This document shows positions 28,347 to 37,916 of a DNA stretch of 64,000 nucleotides, piece after piece. The translations under genes and the position numbers were made by a program. This stretch comes from Verrucomicrobiota bacterium (GTDB lineage: Bacteria; Verrucomicrobiota; Lentisphaeria; JABSQK01; JAJFLO01), in contig JAJFLP010000122.1 in NCBI GenBank assembly GCA_021772635.1, forward strand, positions 1 to 64,000, written 5' to 3'. Below the pieces are notes generated by a model. That model made no database searches and was not told the DNA's origin. It saw only the letters and a list, made by a program, of their open reading frames with translations. The number at the start of each line of letters is the position of its first letter. Position 1 is the first letter of the stretch.

Positions 28347-30223
28347 ATGACCACAGTCGTACCTTCGCCCGGTGTAGACTGAATATCGATGGAGCCACCG
28401 AACTCATCAATGATCGACTTTGAGATTGACAACCCGAGACCGGTCCCTTCATCCACCGCCTTTGTTGTAAAGAAAGGATCGAACACCTTTAACCGCACGT
28501 CATTCGGTATGCCGACCCCCGAGTCGGTAACCTCGATCTTTACCGACGCCACCGATCCGCTATGATCAACCAGCGTCCGCAATATAATAGGACGAGGATT
28601 CGCGTCTGGCTCCGTTTTACGGCGGGTTTCCACGGCAGCACGCGCATTACTCAACAGGTTAAGAAGGACCTCTTCCAGTGAGTAGGGGTTGGCCGATACA
28701 AGGGGAACATCGTCCGCTAATTCAACTTCTAATGCAAGCCCGTGGGCCTTCAACTGGGTGCCGAGCATGTTGACGGCTGAATTGACCACATCGTTGGCCT
28801 GGACCAAACTGGTTTCCGGTTTATCGGCTTCCCTGCTGAAGACGCGAATGTGATTAATAATCTGGGACATCCTGTCGACTTGACCGATGACACCGCTCAG
28901 CTTATGTCGAACTTTCGTATCCGTCAACTCCCATCCCCTATCCATGCCGATCAGCATATGTTCCACCGATAAACGTATCCCGAAAAGAGGCTGGTTAAGT
29001 TCATGCGCGATTCCTGCCGCCATCTCACCGAGGGACCGCAGGCGGTCACCGCGGATACTGAGCAGGTGCTGAGTCTTCAGTTTTTGTTCGATCGCCAGTT
29101 TCTCTTTTTCGGCCTGCTTCCGCCGCGTGATATCCGATACTACAGCGAAATAGATATTTTTCGATTGCTGGTCTATCCGTGGAATTGACACCCCAAGGGT
29201 GACCCAGACGATCGTCCCGTCCTTGCGTCGATACCGCTTATCCATCGTGAACTCAGGGATATCCCCAGCCGTCAATTTCGCCATGTTATCCAGACTCTCC
29301 TGAAGATCATCCTGGTGGGTAATTTTCATGAAGTCAAGTTCCAACATCTCCTCTCGCGAGTAACCGGTAATTCGACAATATTCCTGATTGATTTCGAGTA
29401 TCTTCGATGTGTTTAGGTCTAACACGGCGACACCAACTGATCCCTGCTCGAACAGCGCTCGGAACCGTTCTTCGCTTTCCCGAAGCGCCGACACTGCCAG
29501 TTCCCGAGCCGTTTCCCGTGATTGGATCTGCCCCATCATGGTATTGAAGCGTTCGTAGAGCGTTCCGATCTCGTCCTCGGACTCTTTTTTAACGCGAATA
29601 TCATAGTTTAGTCCGGCAGAAACTTTCTCCGTCGCCGCGGCCAGGCTGAGAATCGGTGCCGAAATGGTTCGTTGAAGACGCGTCGCCAGGAAGAATGCCC
29701 CGGTGGCAGTCAGCAGGAGCACGACAACACCGACTGCAAGGGTGTTCCGCAGCCCGTGGGTCAACTCGCGGAGGTCCGAGCGGATATATACAGTGCCTAT
29801 AAGCACGTTGTTCAAGGTAACGTCGTGAACAATATGTAGATGAGTCCTGGTAAACTGGGAAGGTCTGCCGCGAGGCCGTTCCTGCGGAACCGGCGACACA
29901 AGTTGCGTATCTCTGCGATAGTCCGCGAGCACGGTACCTTCGGCTGTCCGAATTTCGGCGTAGTCAACAGACACCTGATGTCGGAGTGCAGTCAATATCT
30001 TGTCAGCGTCGCCGGCCACATTAAAGGCAATCGCGGCCTGCAGATTATCGCCGAGGACTTTCGCCAATGTTGTCAGTTCGCGTACGATATTACTTTTAAA
30101 ATCCCGCACCTGAAACGTAAGAATCACTGCGTACGCTGCGAGCAGCGCGGCGATGGTGGTCGCCATCACTATCAAAATTAGTTTATTCTTGATTGTCTGC
30201 TGATTAAAAAATGTGCTTCTCAT
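28328..30223 (-). CDS. CHASE8-PAS sensor histidine kinase
   Basis: A 631-residue inner-membrane kinase. TM1 is at about 14-34. The periplasmic part has the CHASE8 signature (RELTTLAKVLGDNLQAAIAF, VDYAEIRTAEGTVLADY), the domain that in YfiN-type diguanylate cyclases is bound by YfiR. TM2 lies near 165-185, HAMP near 188-240 and a PAS domain at about 254-380. The HisKA has phospho-acceptor His407 in GIAHELNQPL, and the ATPase domain shows NLLSNARAAV, DSGVGIP and GTGLGLSI. It is encoded downstream of a TonB receptor and a YfiR-family gene and upstream of a receiver. YfiR-dependent gating is inference. Confidence 0.93.
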   Translation of the reverse strand: MRSTFFNQQTIKNKLILIVMATTIAALLAAYAVILTFQVRDFKSNIVRELTTLAKVLGDNLQAAIAFNVAGDADKILTALRHQVSVDYAEIRTAEGTVLADYRRDTQLVSPVPQERPRGRPSQFTRTHLHIVHDVTLNNVLIGTVYIRSDLRELTHGLRNTLAVGVVVLLLTATGAFFLATRLQRTISAPILSLAAATEKVSAGLNYDIRVKKESEDEIGTLYERFNTMMGQIQSRETARELAVSALRESEERFRALFEQGSVGVAVLDLNTSKILEINQEYCRITGYSREEMLELDFMKITHQDDLQESLDNMAKLTAGDIPEFTMDKRYRRKDGTIVWVTLGVSIPRIDQQSKNIYFAVVSDITRRKQAEKEKLAIEQKLKTQHLLSIRGDRLRSLGEMAAGIAHELNQPLFGIRLSVEHMLIGMDRGWELTDTKVRHKLSGVIGQVDRMSQIINHIRVFSREADKPETSLVQANDVVNSAVNMLGTQLKAHGLALEVELADDVPLVSANPYSLEEVLLNLLSNARAAVETRRKTEPDANPRPIILRTLVDHSGSVASVKIEVTDSGVGIPNDVRLKVFDPFFTTKAVDEGTGLGLSISKSIIDEFGGSIDIQSTPGEGTTVVINLPTE

Positions 30224-30389
30224 AATCTTGTGTCCGGGCTCCTAGTCTTAAAATAAGCGAACATTCCGATTTCGTAATCTTTCTGGTTTTTCGAGGTGAG
30301 ATTTGGAAAGGGATTACGATTATGATTACGAGTACGATTAAGAAGAAAATCCAACGAAAAGTTCGCTGGATCTGGGGCTAGTTAGACCC

Positions 30390-30544
30390 CAATGTCACTA
30401 AGTTAAGGATTTGTATGTGTTCGGGGCCGTTGGAGTTCACGCTTCAGCGTGGTATTTCTTTTTAGGAATTTTAAGGACCACGCTAAAGCGTGAACTCCAA
30501 CATGCGTCCTGAACTCGCCCCATTTCCTTAACTTAGTGACATTG
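30390..30544. mobile_element. 155-bp element with inverted ends and a perfect 10-bp target duplication
   Basis: Ends CAATGTCACTAAGTTAAGG and its inverse; flanked on both sides by AGTTAGACCC (30380-30389 and 30545-30554). The inside carries the nested hairpin GGAGTTCACGCTTCAGCGTG and its inverse. It has no coding capacity. A decayed sister lies at 16070. A 9-12 bp duplication is typical of IS4-like transposition; the parent is not in the window. Confidence 0.85.
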
Positions 30545-30548
30545 AGTT

Positions 30549-30752
30549 AGACCCTGTTCGAAAAGGGTTCTCCCCGATATTTATTAGTTAAATTCACTGA
30601 CGAATTTCTGAATTCTCCGATGACTTTGCACTATTGGGTATGGATTACTTGCAGTTGTCCCTGAGTAGGATAGACATTCCTGTCTGTCCAATCGATACGG
30701 TCTGCCTGGACAGACAAGAATGTCTATCCTACTACCTTTTCGAACAGGGTCT
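30549..30752. mobile_element. 204-bp inverted-repeat element with REPIN-like core, 3' of yfiR-like gene
   Basis: Perfect 18-bp inverted ends AGACCCTGTTCGAAAAGG (30549-30566 and 30735-30752). Inside, GTAGGATAGACATTCCTGTC (30664) pairs with its inverse ending at 30732, and each arm also self-folds (AGACATTCCTGTCT). The right end stops 5 bp short of the yfiR-like stop codon. Confidence 0.75.
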
Positions 30753-30757
30753 GGTTA

Positions 30758-31336
30758 CTACAGTACTTTCTCAGCGACGCGGAAGACTTGTGCCGGTATT
30801 TGTAACCCCGCGCGATATAGTGCCGTTTTATTGATGATAAATCGCAAATTATTATTGACCGAAACGAACTCGACCATCCCTCCGCGTGCGGCGAATTGCG
30901 GCTGGTCGCTGATGGTCAACACATGACAGGTGCCCGCCGCCTCTGTCAGTAGACGGATTTGACCGTGATCGGGATTATTGATGTAGATAATATGGAAGGC
31001 GCCGTAATCCGCTGCCGACGGCAGGGTCGAATGAAAGCTGACCTCGATCGGACGACCGTCGATTCGCTCATCGCTGATCGGACCGAAGGCAGCGGCGACT
31101 GCTTTATCCCCGACTACGGCGACCCTTATCGGCGTCCCCGCCTCTGTGGACTTATGCCGTGGCCACTCGCCGAACTGAAGAAAATTGTAAATATATGCTG
31201 CCTTGACGGCGCTTTCGCGGTCGTCCGTCTGTGACTGATTCCCGCCCATCGTCACTGTTGCGCACAGCAATATCCACGCAACGAAGACCGGGATAGCGTA
31301 CCCGCCGGAAAGACTGGGTGTTTTAGAATTAATCAT
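30758..31336 (-). CDS. YfiR-family (DUF4154) periplasmic protein
   Basis: A 192-residue exported protein; residues 14-30 form the signal peptide core. The family pattern is clear: KAAYIYNFLQFGEWP, IRVAVVGDK, and the C-terminal GGMVEFVSVNNNLRFIINKTALYRAGLQI. YfiR proteins in Pseudomonas and E. coli bind the periplasmic sensor of an inner-membrane signalling enzyme and hold it off. Here the gene sits between a TonB receptor (234 bp upstream) and a CHASE8 histidine kinase (534 bp downstream), so it may link the two. The 30224-30757 gap is filled by short mobile elements. Confidence 0.9.
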   Translation of the reverse strand: MINSKTPSLSGGYAIPVFVAWILLCATVTMGGNQSQTDDRESAVKAAYIYNFLQFGEWPRHKSTEAGTPIRVAVVGDKAVAAAFGPISDERIDGRPIEVSFHSTLPSAADYGAFHIIYINNPDHGQIRLLTEAAGTCHVLTISDQPQFAARGGMVEFVSVNNNLRFIINKTALYRAGLQIPAQVFRVAEKVL

Positions 31337-31373
31337 GACATGATTCTCTTGTGGTATTCATCGACGTTCCACC

Positions 31374-31402
31374 TGTATAGACTGCAAGCAGTCGATTTTT
31401 TT
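31374..31402 (+). terminator. Solo MPR-type stem with T-run
   Basis: AGACTGCAAGCAGTC followed by GATTTTTTT has the form of a Rho-independent terminator on the plus strand. It lies between the TonB receptor and yfiR-like genes, which run on the opposite strand, so its role is unclear. It is the same stem that closes the MPR elements. Confidence 0.4.
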
Positions 31403-31569
31403 ACAGTTTATTTCAAAAATCGCTATCGAAATCGAAATCGTTCCTCCTTGTCCCTTGGCTATAGGCAACTGACTCGCACAAAAACTAAACGAGGTTTTCG
31501 ATCCCGATTTCGACTTCGATTGGTCGTCCCACGCGCTCAGCCTCTATGGGATCACAGTGAAAATTTTTC

Positions 31570-33699
31570 TTATCTCCCGTCCAGCCAATACCGCAGCCCA
31601 ACAAAGAAATTTCGCGACTCTTGCGGATGATAGGAGGTTACGAATGTGGTTCCCGGATTGGTGGTTACTCTGGAATCGACATGCCCGTATTCCTCGTCAA
31701 ATAAATTTCTCACGGAAAATATCAGCCCTAAGTCGCGAATAGTAAAAGCGTTGTCACACGTTGCAGTTAAATTACTTAACACCCAGTTATTCGCGTCGTC
31801 ACCCCCGAACAACGCACTTCCGGAATCCGTCGTCGGGCTTCTTCGGACATAATTATCCCAGACTATGGTCCAATCAGGATGTGGACGGATAATCATTGAT
31901 AAATTCAGTTTATACGGGATTATCGTACGGGTATCCTCGTTAGTACTGTCGTTAAGGCTGTCGGTGTATGAGGCGGTCGCATCAAGTTCGATTTTTTGAC
32001 TGTACCGATAGTTTATTCCAACTTCGGCACCCTGTATGGTACTGGACGCGATATTCTCTTCAATCAACGTAGAACCGGTACCGGAAAAAGACGTGGTCCC
32101 GATCAGATCATCGATCTCCGAATAAAAGATTGTGCCCCTGATGCGGCATTGAGAACGCAGTACTGTTTCGAGAGTGACTTCATAACTGTCAATTGTTTCA
32201 GATTTCAGGTTCGGATTGGGCGCAATAATTCCTCGCTGCGCCCCTTCATCGACGGACGGTGGTCGATATCCGCGCTGATAATTTAACTTTAACGCCCAAT
32301 CCTCACTGAAATAATAGGTAGCCCCCAGACGCGGCAGAAGTTCCGACGGATATCGCGATTCCGTTGAATCGATATAACGGAGTCCGGAAACAGCATAAAA
32401 ATTATCCCGGGGCGTCCATTCCGTTTGAAGGTAAATAGCATAATTGTCGCGATTTTGCTCGTTATTTTTCTGCGGCGCAATCCGCTTTCCCGGGTCAACG
32501 GTGCCGGCAACCAAGCGGATTGCGGGTGGCCGTTGATGAGTGTGTTCGTAGAACGCTCCACCTACCCAGGTAAACGCGTCGGAATGGGCGAAGGTCAGTT
32601 GATTATCGACAATGAACGACTCAGAGCCTAAATCCAGCGACCGGACCATGTTCTGCGTGGTATCGACGGAATACGACTCATCCTCGTCGACTTCTGTTTT
32701 TTTGTAGTGACTTTTAAAATTATAACGCAACTTTTGCGTAAGGGGCTGATCGACGTCGAAATAAATTGTGCCCTGATCAACTTTAAGCGCACCGGGGTCT
32801 GTTGACGTCAGTGAGGTACCCCACGTGCTGTCAACTCTCGAAAACCGGTACCCTAATCGAATACGTTTTTCAAATTCGGCATAGCCGTGTATGTCGTAAT
32901 TATTCGATGACGGACTCTCAAAAGTGTCATTATCATATACAACCAGCGATCCGTCGGGATTCTTCGATACAGGGACTTCGGACAAATCTGAGTCCGTTTG
33001 ACGCCACGCAGTGAATGATTGAAACAGTCCCCAGTCACCAAACTGCTTTCCGAATCGGACTGACGGGACGTATTCATCGTTGCTGCCGTATAAGAGATCT
33101 GCCTGGATGCCATCTACTTCGTCCGGTGTTTTCGTTTGGATATCAATAACGATCCCGAATGCATTTGCACCATGCAATGTCCCACCGGGACCGATAAGAA
33201 TTTCAACACGTTTGGCGTTAAGAATATCGTATTGGTTAAGAAACCCGCCGAAACCGGGTGATCCGAGAGCAGAAAAAGCCATGTTATGGCCATCAATCAT
33301 CACAACCGTCTTGCGGCCATGCAAGCCGAGATTACCGACGCCGCGGACGGACTGGGTGAGTCCAAGATGGGTATTGACGATATCAACCCCGGGGACGTCC
33401 TGAATAAGATCAGAAAGCGAGGTCCAGCCGCGAATTCGGATATCTTCATCCGTGTATACATACACTGTGGAAGGAATCAGGCCCAAGCTACGCTCGGTGT
33501 GTGTGCTGATTGAAACGCTTGCGAGTTCTGCAAACGAAAGGTTGAAAAAGTTATCCAGCGGTAATTCCGATTGCGCGGCACGTCCACAGGCAACCGCCCC
33601 TAATAGGATAAGCCCCGTAGAAACGGTCATTAATCCGGCCTTGGTGGACGATATGCGCAGTCTAGCGCGAGATGTTCGAATAGCGAAACAATTTCTCAT
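31570..33699 (-). CDS. TonB-dependent outer-membrane receptor
   Basis: A 709-residue receptor. A basic N-terminus and hydrophobic stretch to about residue 42 form the signal peptide. The plug domain (about 55-185) shows SLSDLIQDVPGVDIV, SVRGVGNLGLHGRKTVVMID and VEILIGPGGTLHGANAFG. The 22-strand barrel follows and ends FFVGLRYWLDGR. The ligand cannot be read from sequence; plug and barrel resemble siderophore/vitamin receptors in general. It is the first gene of the receptor / YfiR / kinase / receiver cluster and is divergent from another receptor at 34762. Confidence 0.92.
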   Translation of the reverse strand: MRNCFAIRTSRARLRISSTKAGLMTVSTGLILLGAVACGRAAQSELPLDNFFNLSFAELASVSISTHTERSLGLIPSTVYVYTDEDIRIRGWTSLSDLIQDVPGVDIVNTHLGLTQSVRGVGNLGLHGRKTVVMIDGHNMAFSALGSPGFGGFLNQYDILNAKRVEILIGPGGTLHGANAFGIVIDIQTKTPDEVDGIQADLLYGSNDEYVPSVRFGKQFGDWGLFQSFTAWRQTDSDLSEVPVSKNPDGSLVVYDNDTFESPSSNNYDIHGYAEFEKRIRLGYRFSRVDSTWGTSLTSTDPGALKVDQGTIYFDVDQPLTQKLRYNFKSHYKKTEVDEDESYSVDTTQNMVRSLDLGSESFIVDNQLTFAHSDAFTWVGGAFYEHTHQRPPAIRLVAGTVDPGKRIAPQKNNEQNRDNYAIYLQTEWTPRDNFYAVSGLRYIDSTESRYPSELLPRLGATYYFSEDWALKLNYQRGYRPPSVDEGAQRGIIAPNPNLKSETIDSYEVTLETVLRSQCRIRGTIFYSEIDDLIGTTSFSGTGSTLIEENIASSTIQGAEVGINYRYSQKIELDATASYTDSLNDSTNEDTRTIIPYKLNLSMIIRPHPDWTIVWDNYVRRSPTTDSGSALFGGDDANNWVLSNLTATCDNAFTIRDLGLIFSVRNLFDEEYGHVDSRVTTNPGTTFVTSYHPQESRNFFVGLRYWLDGR

Positions 33700-34326
33700 G
33701 ATATTTACGTCTGGATGAGACTACAGGCAGTCGATTTTGAGCTCTAGTTAATTTCTGTCCTGAAATAGAAAAGTAACGCGGTCATTGTCATTCACAGCGT
33801 TCATTCTGTCCCGCGGACAGCCCGTCTCGCCCCGCCGGCGGGGCTCGGCTCCTGACTGCGTGGGTGTTTTTTTACTCAGCTGCCAGCCTGCGCCCTAGCG
33901 AGGCCTGGCCCCGCGACCGCGGGGGCCGAGCTACTTTTGACTCGCCAGATCAACACAAATCGGCTATTTCAGGACGAGAACCAGTTACCCAGAATGATGC
34001 AGCTCGATAAAGGAATTACGCGACTTCTGTGGACGACGAGAGGTGATGAACTGCGTTTTCGGATTGGCCATCTGCCCTCTTTGAATCCACGTGCAAATCA
34101 TCGCCTTTCCAACACGCTAACCGGTCTAACGACGAATGTAAGTAACCAAATCAAATACACCCTTGAAAATAAAACTTGGACGGCGGTTCAGAGCAAACGT
34201 TGATCGCCCGAAATCATCCCCCTATTGCGGACTCCACTTCCTCGAGTAATACCTTTTTAATCCGCAAGATAAGCTCTCTCCCGAAAGCCCACCGTATTTT
34301 CAGGCCGAAAAAACAGTGCCAACAGC
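33700..34326. other. Gap between two divergent receptor genes
   Basis: Holds a solo stem GACTACAGGCAGTC near 33719, GC-rich palindromic stretches near 33838 (CCCCGCCGGCGGGG) and 33910, and no convincing gene. An 88-codon open frame from a TTG at 33937 shows no family features. No known riboswitch is recognisable ahead of either receptor. Confidence 0.5.
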
Positions 34327-34530
34327 TATACCGCAGGCGGTACAATTTTGGGACGACTTCAAAATGGTTGAGTAAGAGACTCCGAACGGTATGTTTTTAA
34401 CCGGCATCATGTCGCGCCATCCGCTTTCGCGAGAGCGCCATAGCTTCAGCGGAGGCACTAGCCGACGTAGGCGACGGCGGAAGCCACCTTGGGCGACGCC
34501 TGGTCAAAAACTCCGCGATTGTTGGTATAA
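34327..34530 (+). repeat. MPR copy upstream of a TonB receptor
   Basis: Left stem TATACCGCAGGCGGTA, then the core GGACGACTTCAAAATGG, then an expanded GC-rich region with nested hairpins (including CCACCTTGGGCGACGCCTGG, shared with 49261), ending GTTGGTATA. The right end faces the receptor start 231 bp away. Confidence 0.75.
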
Positions 34531-34761
34531 ATAACCGCTGAATGATCGTCGCAAAACAACGATCATCTATGGCAATGGAACGTCATTCAATGTAGGTTAA
34601 CCCAGTGGATGGGCGTTGCTGATTTTCAGCGTCCGTTTTGCAGCGAGGATCGCATGAATTCTTCCGGCGAAGTGGGTATACGCCGGGAGCGGCCGTCGAA
34701 CTCGTCTCGTATCCGCTCTTAATCCGTAAAGAAACTGTTCAGTCATAATTCTGGAAAAACA

Positions 34762-36798
34762 ATGAAAACACAGGTTCTTATCGCTGCCTTACTATTCGCT
34801 ATAGTCGCGCATGCAGAAGAAGATACGGATAAAACGGAACCTGACGATTTTTTTACAATGTCGTTCAGTGAACTGGCGAATGTTGAGATCACCGGTTCAA
34901 CCCTTTCCCCGGAAAACCTCAAAACTGTCCCGTCTGCCGTTACAGTTTTCTCCCATAATGAAATCAAACAACTGCCGTTCGATACACTGGATGAACTGAT
35001 GAATCTCGTCCCTGGATTCCAGTCGTATCGCTCTTCTGCATCGTCGTTGGATTATCCATATTCGTCACGGGGACGAAGTATCGGCACTAACGGCGCGGAA
35101 ATTCTACTGCTGGTCGATGGTCAACGCCTTAACGATCCCCGCACCGGCGGCGGCGTCAAACTTATCCAAAAATTTCCGCTCATGTACATCGAGCGGGTCG
35201 AATTTATTCGCGGTCCCGGAGCGGCAATTTATGGATCCAACGCGATGATGGGAGTGATTAATATTATCACCCGTTCCGATGTCAACGAGTTGGCCGCTGG
35301 TTATGGAAGCTTTAACCGTCGGCAAGCGTATCTGCTCGCCTCACAGCAGATAGGGGATGTGGGAATAAATCTCTTTGGCCACATCGACAAGGACGACGGA
35401 GAAGATTATCATGCGCAGGACGGCTTCAATCCCGGTCGCGTCGATACCGATGATCCTCGGGACCTGGCCGATTTCAACGCTAAAATTGACTGGCGAAAAA
35501 CTCATATTCACCTTCAGCACTATCAATCCAGGTCCGAAAATTTTTACATTACGAATCATCTGTCGAACGATTTCAACCGGCGCGACGCCGAATTCAATTC
35601 GATTTCCCTGAGGCAGGACTTCGACTGGGAGTCGATCGCATCATCGATCTGGCTGAGCTACAGCCGTTCAGATGTTCGTTCACATGGGCAATTGACCGCA
35701 CCGGGCGCTCTTACTGCCGTCAGCGACCCGCCGAGTAATGACGCCCTGTTCGCGAGTCCGGATTTCGATGACTATGAGGAGGTGCGTGTACAGTGGCATA
35801 ACGACTGGGATATTGACGCCCGAAGTAACTTGCAGCTCGGCATAGAAATGCGGCACATCGAAGCGCCTGAGGCGATTGCAGAGAATAATTTTGACATAAG
35901 TGATATTGCTAATGGAATCGTTCCTGTCCGATATTACGGCGGATTGCATGCCACTACGCCGGTACAGGCAGAATCCAGCCGGAATATCGTCGGGCTCTAT
36001 GGCCAATACCAACGGCAGCTACTTGAATCAACCCGGCTAACTTTGGGGTTGCGCTATGATGATTTCTCCAATATCGGAGATCAACTCAGTCCCCGGGTCG
36101 CATTGGTGCAGGAACTGAATGATCACCATACCGTTAAGCTGCTGTTCGGACAGGCATTTCGGGCGCCTTCGGAGAGTGAACTTAATTTAATCAATAACCC
36201 CGTGTTCCTGGGCAACCGGGATTTGAAACCCGAAACCGTGCAAAGCTGGGATCTGATCTGGGTGGGACAATGGCCTCGTACGACCGTTTCCCTGGGTTAT
36301 TTTGAAAACCACTTCAAGGATTCCATTATACAGACCGGCACCGGTGGTGGGTCCCTTCAATATAATAACACAAACCAAGGCCCGACTAGAGGGGTTGAGG
36401 TCGAACTTTACCGTGAGCTGAACGAACGATTACGGGTGCGCGCCGCCTATACATATATTTTCGACAAACCGGATGAATCTTTCCGCGAAGCTGATCAAAC
36501 GGCATCTGCCATTATTAACTATCGGCTAGGTAAGTGGAATGCGAATGTGACCGCCATTTACCACAGTGAGCGGAAATCGCCGGTCGGCGGCAGTACCAGT
36601 ACCCGAATCACACTGGACGATTACTGGCAGCATTCCGGTAAGCTGAGCTATAACTTTAATCCGGACTGGGAAACCTTTATACAGGTGAAAAATCTGTTGC
36701 ATGAAGATTACGCGACACCGGCTGAAGGGACGAATCTGACGGATGGCGTACCGAATCGCGGGCGCGAAATATTAGTCGGAATGATTTTGCGCTTTTAG
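34762..36798 (+). CDS. TonB-dependent outer-membrane receptor
   Basis: A 678-residue receptor. The signal peptide MKTQVLIAALLFAIVAHA is followed by an acidic spacer and a plug (about 35-170) with LDELMNLVPGFQSYR, SSRGRSIGTNGAEILLLVDG, VEFIRGPGAAIYGSNAMMG and INIITRS. The barrel ends with the aromatic C-terminus REILVGMILRF needed for Bam recognition. The ligand is unknown. It is followed directly by a solo MPR-type stem (GACTGCACGCAGTCGAATTT, starting 36798) that may end transcription. Confidence 0.92.
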   Translation: MKTQVLIAALLFAIVAHAEEDTDKTEPDDFFTMSFSELANVEITGSTLSPENLKTVPSAVTVFSHNEIKQLPFDTLDELMNLVPGFQSYRSSASSLDYPYSSRGRSIGTNGAEILLLVDGQRLNDPRTGGGVKLIQKFPLMYIERVEFIRGPGAAIYGSNAMMGVINIITRSDVNELAAGYGSFNRRQAYLLASQQIGDVGINLFGHIDKDDGEDYHAQDGFNPGRVDTDDPRDLADFNAKIDWRKTHIHLQHYQSRSENFYITNHLSNDFNRRDAEFNSISLRQDFDWESIASSIWLSYSRSDVRSHGQLTAPGALTAVSDPPSNDALFASPDFDDYEEVRVQWHNDWDIDARSNLQLGIEMRHIEAPEAIAENNFDISDIANGIVPVRYYGGLHATTPVQAESSRNIVGLYGQYQRQLLESTRLTLGLRYDDFSNIGDQLSPRVALVQELNDHHTVKLLFGQAFRAPSESELNLINNPVFLGNRDLKPETVQSWDLIWVGQWPRTTVSLGYFENHFKDSIIQTGTGGGSLQYNNTNQGPTRGVEVELYRELNERLRVRAAYTYIFDKPDESFREADQTASAIINYRLGKWNANVTAIYHSERKSPVGGSTSTRITLDDYWQHSGKLSYNFNPDWETFIQVKNLLHEDYATPAEGTNLTDGVPNRGREILVGMILRF

Positions 36799-36838
36799 AC
36801 TGCACGCAGTCGAATTTTCGATTCTGCGATTAGATTCG

Positions 36839-36911
36839 GTGCCAGGCACATTTAACTAGTTTTAAATATATAAAATCATGAATAATAAATTGTTAAGTGT
36901 GAACGGCACCA
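36839..36911. repeat. Inverted repeat ahead of the PEP-CTERM gene
   Basis: GGTGCC-AGG-CACATTTAAC near 36839 pairs with GTTAAGTGTG-AAC-GGCACC near 36893, enclosing an AT-rich loop. The GGTGCCAGGCAC core is itself palindromic. The structure sits in the promoter/leader area and could be regulatory or a REP-like relic. Confidence 0.5.
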
Positions 36912-36960
36912 AATGAGCTAAAATCCGGGTCGGTGGCTGGGAGGAAAAGAGTAATCAACC

Positions 36961-37668
36961 ATGAAACAGGCAGCGGTAATATTATTAGTGATGGTACTAG
37001 CGACCGGGGCAACGTTCGCGGATATTCTCACTTTCGACGCGGCTGACGACTTCTTATTAAGTAATCCGAACGGTGCCTGGAGTTACGGTTCCACGGCGTC
37101 CCCAGGGAGTGCATTTGGCCGGTTTACTTCCACGAGTACGGCGTTCTTTGGTACGGGGATTCTGGCACATAACACGAGTGGAACAAGTTTCAATATGCCG
37201 GCGGTTTTTAAGAACCCGAACGCAACTACCACAACGGTTTTCGGGACGCTCTTTATGGCTGCTGGATCGCTCGCCATGCACCCGGGAAATGTGAGTCCAA
37301 CTTTTACCGTTACTCGTTGGACAGCTCCTCAAACGGGGGATTTTAACATTTTCGGCGGTTTTTCAGGTGCGGCCTCGGCAACTACGGATGTCCATCTCTT
37401 ACATAACGGAGCATCTATTTTTAGTGACAATATTAACGGCCTCGGCGATACGGCGTTGTTTTCGCAAACTGTTTCTTTCAGTTCAGAAGATACTCTCGAT
37501 TTCGTCGTAGGGGATGGCGGGAATGGATTTGGCTCAGATTCAACAGGTTTGAATGCTCAAATTACGTCGATTGTCCCTGAACCCGCGACTTACGCTCTCT
37601 TCGGACTCGTATCAATTTGCATCTTTGCCCTCAGAAACCGTCACCGGGCTCCTCTGAAATTTGAGTAA
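36961..37668 (+). CDS. PEP-CTERM sorting-domain protein
   Basis: A 235-residue exported protein with signal peptide MKQAAVILLVMVLATGATFA and a low-charge, Gly/Thr/Ser-rich mature part of beta-sandwich appearance. The C-terminus is a classic PEP-CTERM tail: VPEPAT at 205-210, a hydrophobic helix (YALFGLVSICIFAL) and a basic end RNRHR. Such proteins are processed by an exosortase and usually reach the surface or matrix; no exosortase is encoded in this window. A good GGAGG ribosome site lies 20 bp upstream. The last codons (LKFE, stop) belong to the 135-bp repeat shared with 28212. Confidence 0.9.
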   Translation: MKQAAVILLVMVLATGATFADILTFDAADDFLLSNPNGAWSYGSTASPGSAFGRFTSTSTAFFGTGILAHNTSGTSFNMPAVFKNPNATTTTVFGTLFMAAGSLAMHPGNVSPTFTVTRWTAPQTGDFNIFGGFSGAASATTDVHLLHNGASIFSDNINGLGDTALFSQTVSFSSEDTLDFVVGDGGNGFGSDSTGLNAQITSIVPEPATYALFGLVSICIFALRNRHRAPLKFE

Positions 37669-37788
37669 TTTGACTGAGAGTTTCACCATGAAGGACATAG
37701 AGAGCATGAAGTAAAGACTTTTTATATTTTTCCCTTCATGCTCTTCATGTCCTTCATGGTAGTAAAGCACTATTCGGTTGGCAGATTG
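37652..37788. repeat. Second copy of the CCATGAAGGACAT hairpin repeat
   Basis: Runs from the last codons of the PEP-CTERM gene through the hairpin to a stretch that, read on the minus strand, still encodes NLPTE and a stop, the C-terminus of the histidine kinase at 28328. No kinase gene is present here. Confidence 0.8.
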
Positions 37789-37916
37789 CTTCCTTGACCT
37801 TTGGCGGAAATCTTCGGCATTCTGAGCCCGTTTCGTATTGTGAAATGTGGGTTAGAAAGGAAACCCACTGGTGGGTTCCTCTGAAACGTAAAAGGTTTTG
37901 AGGCTGTAAAAGTCGC

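Noticed and set aside
33937-34203. 88-codon open frame between two receptors
   Set aside because: It would start with TTG, has no ribosome site and shows no motif. Treated as non-coding.
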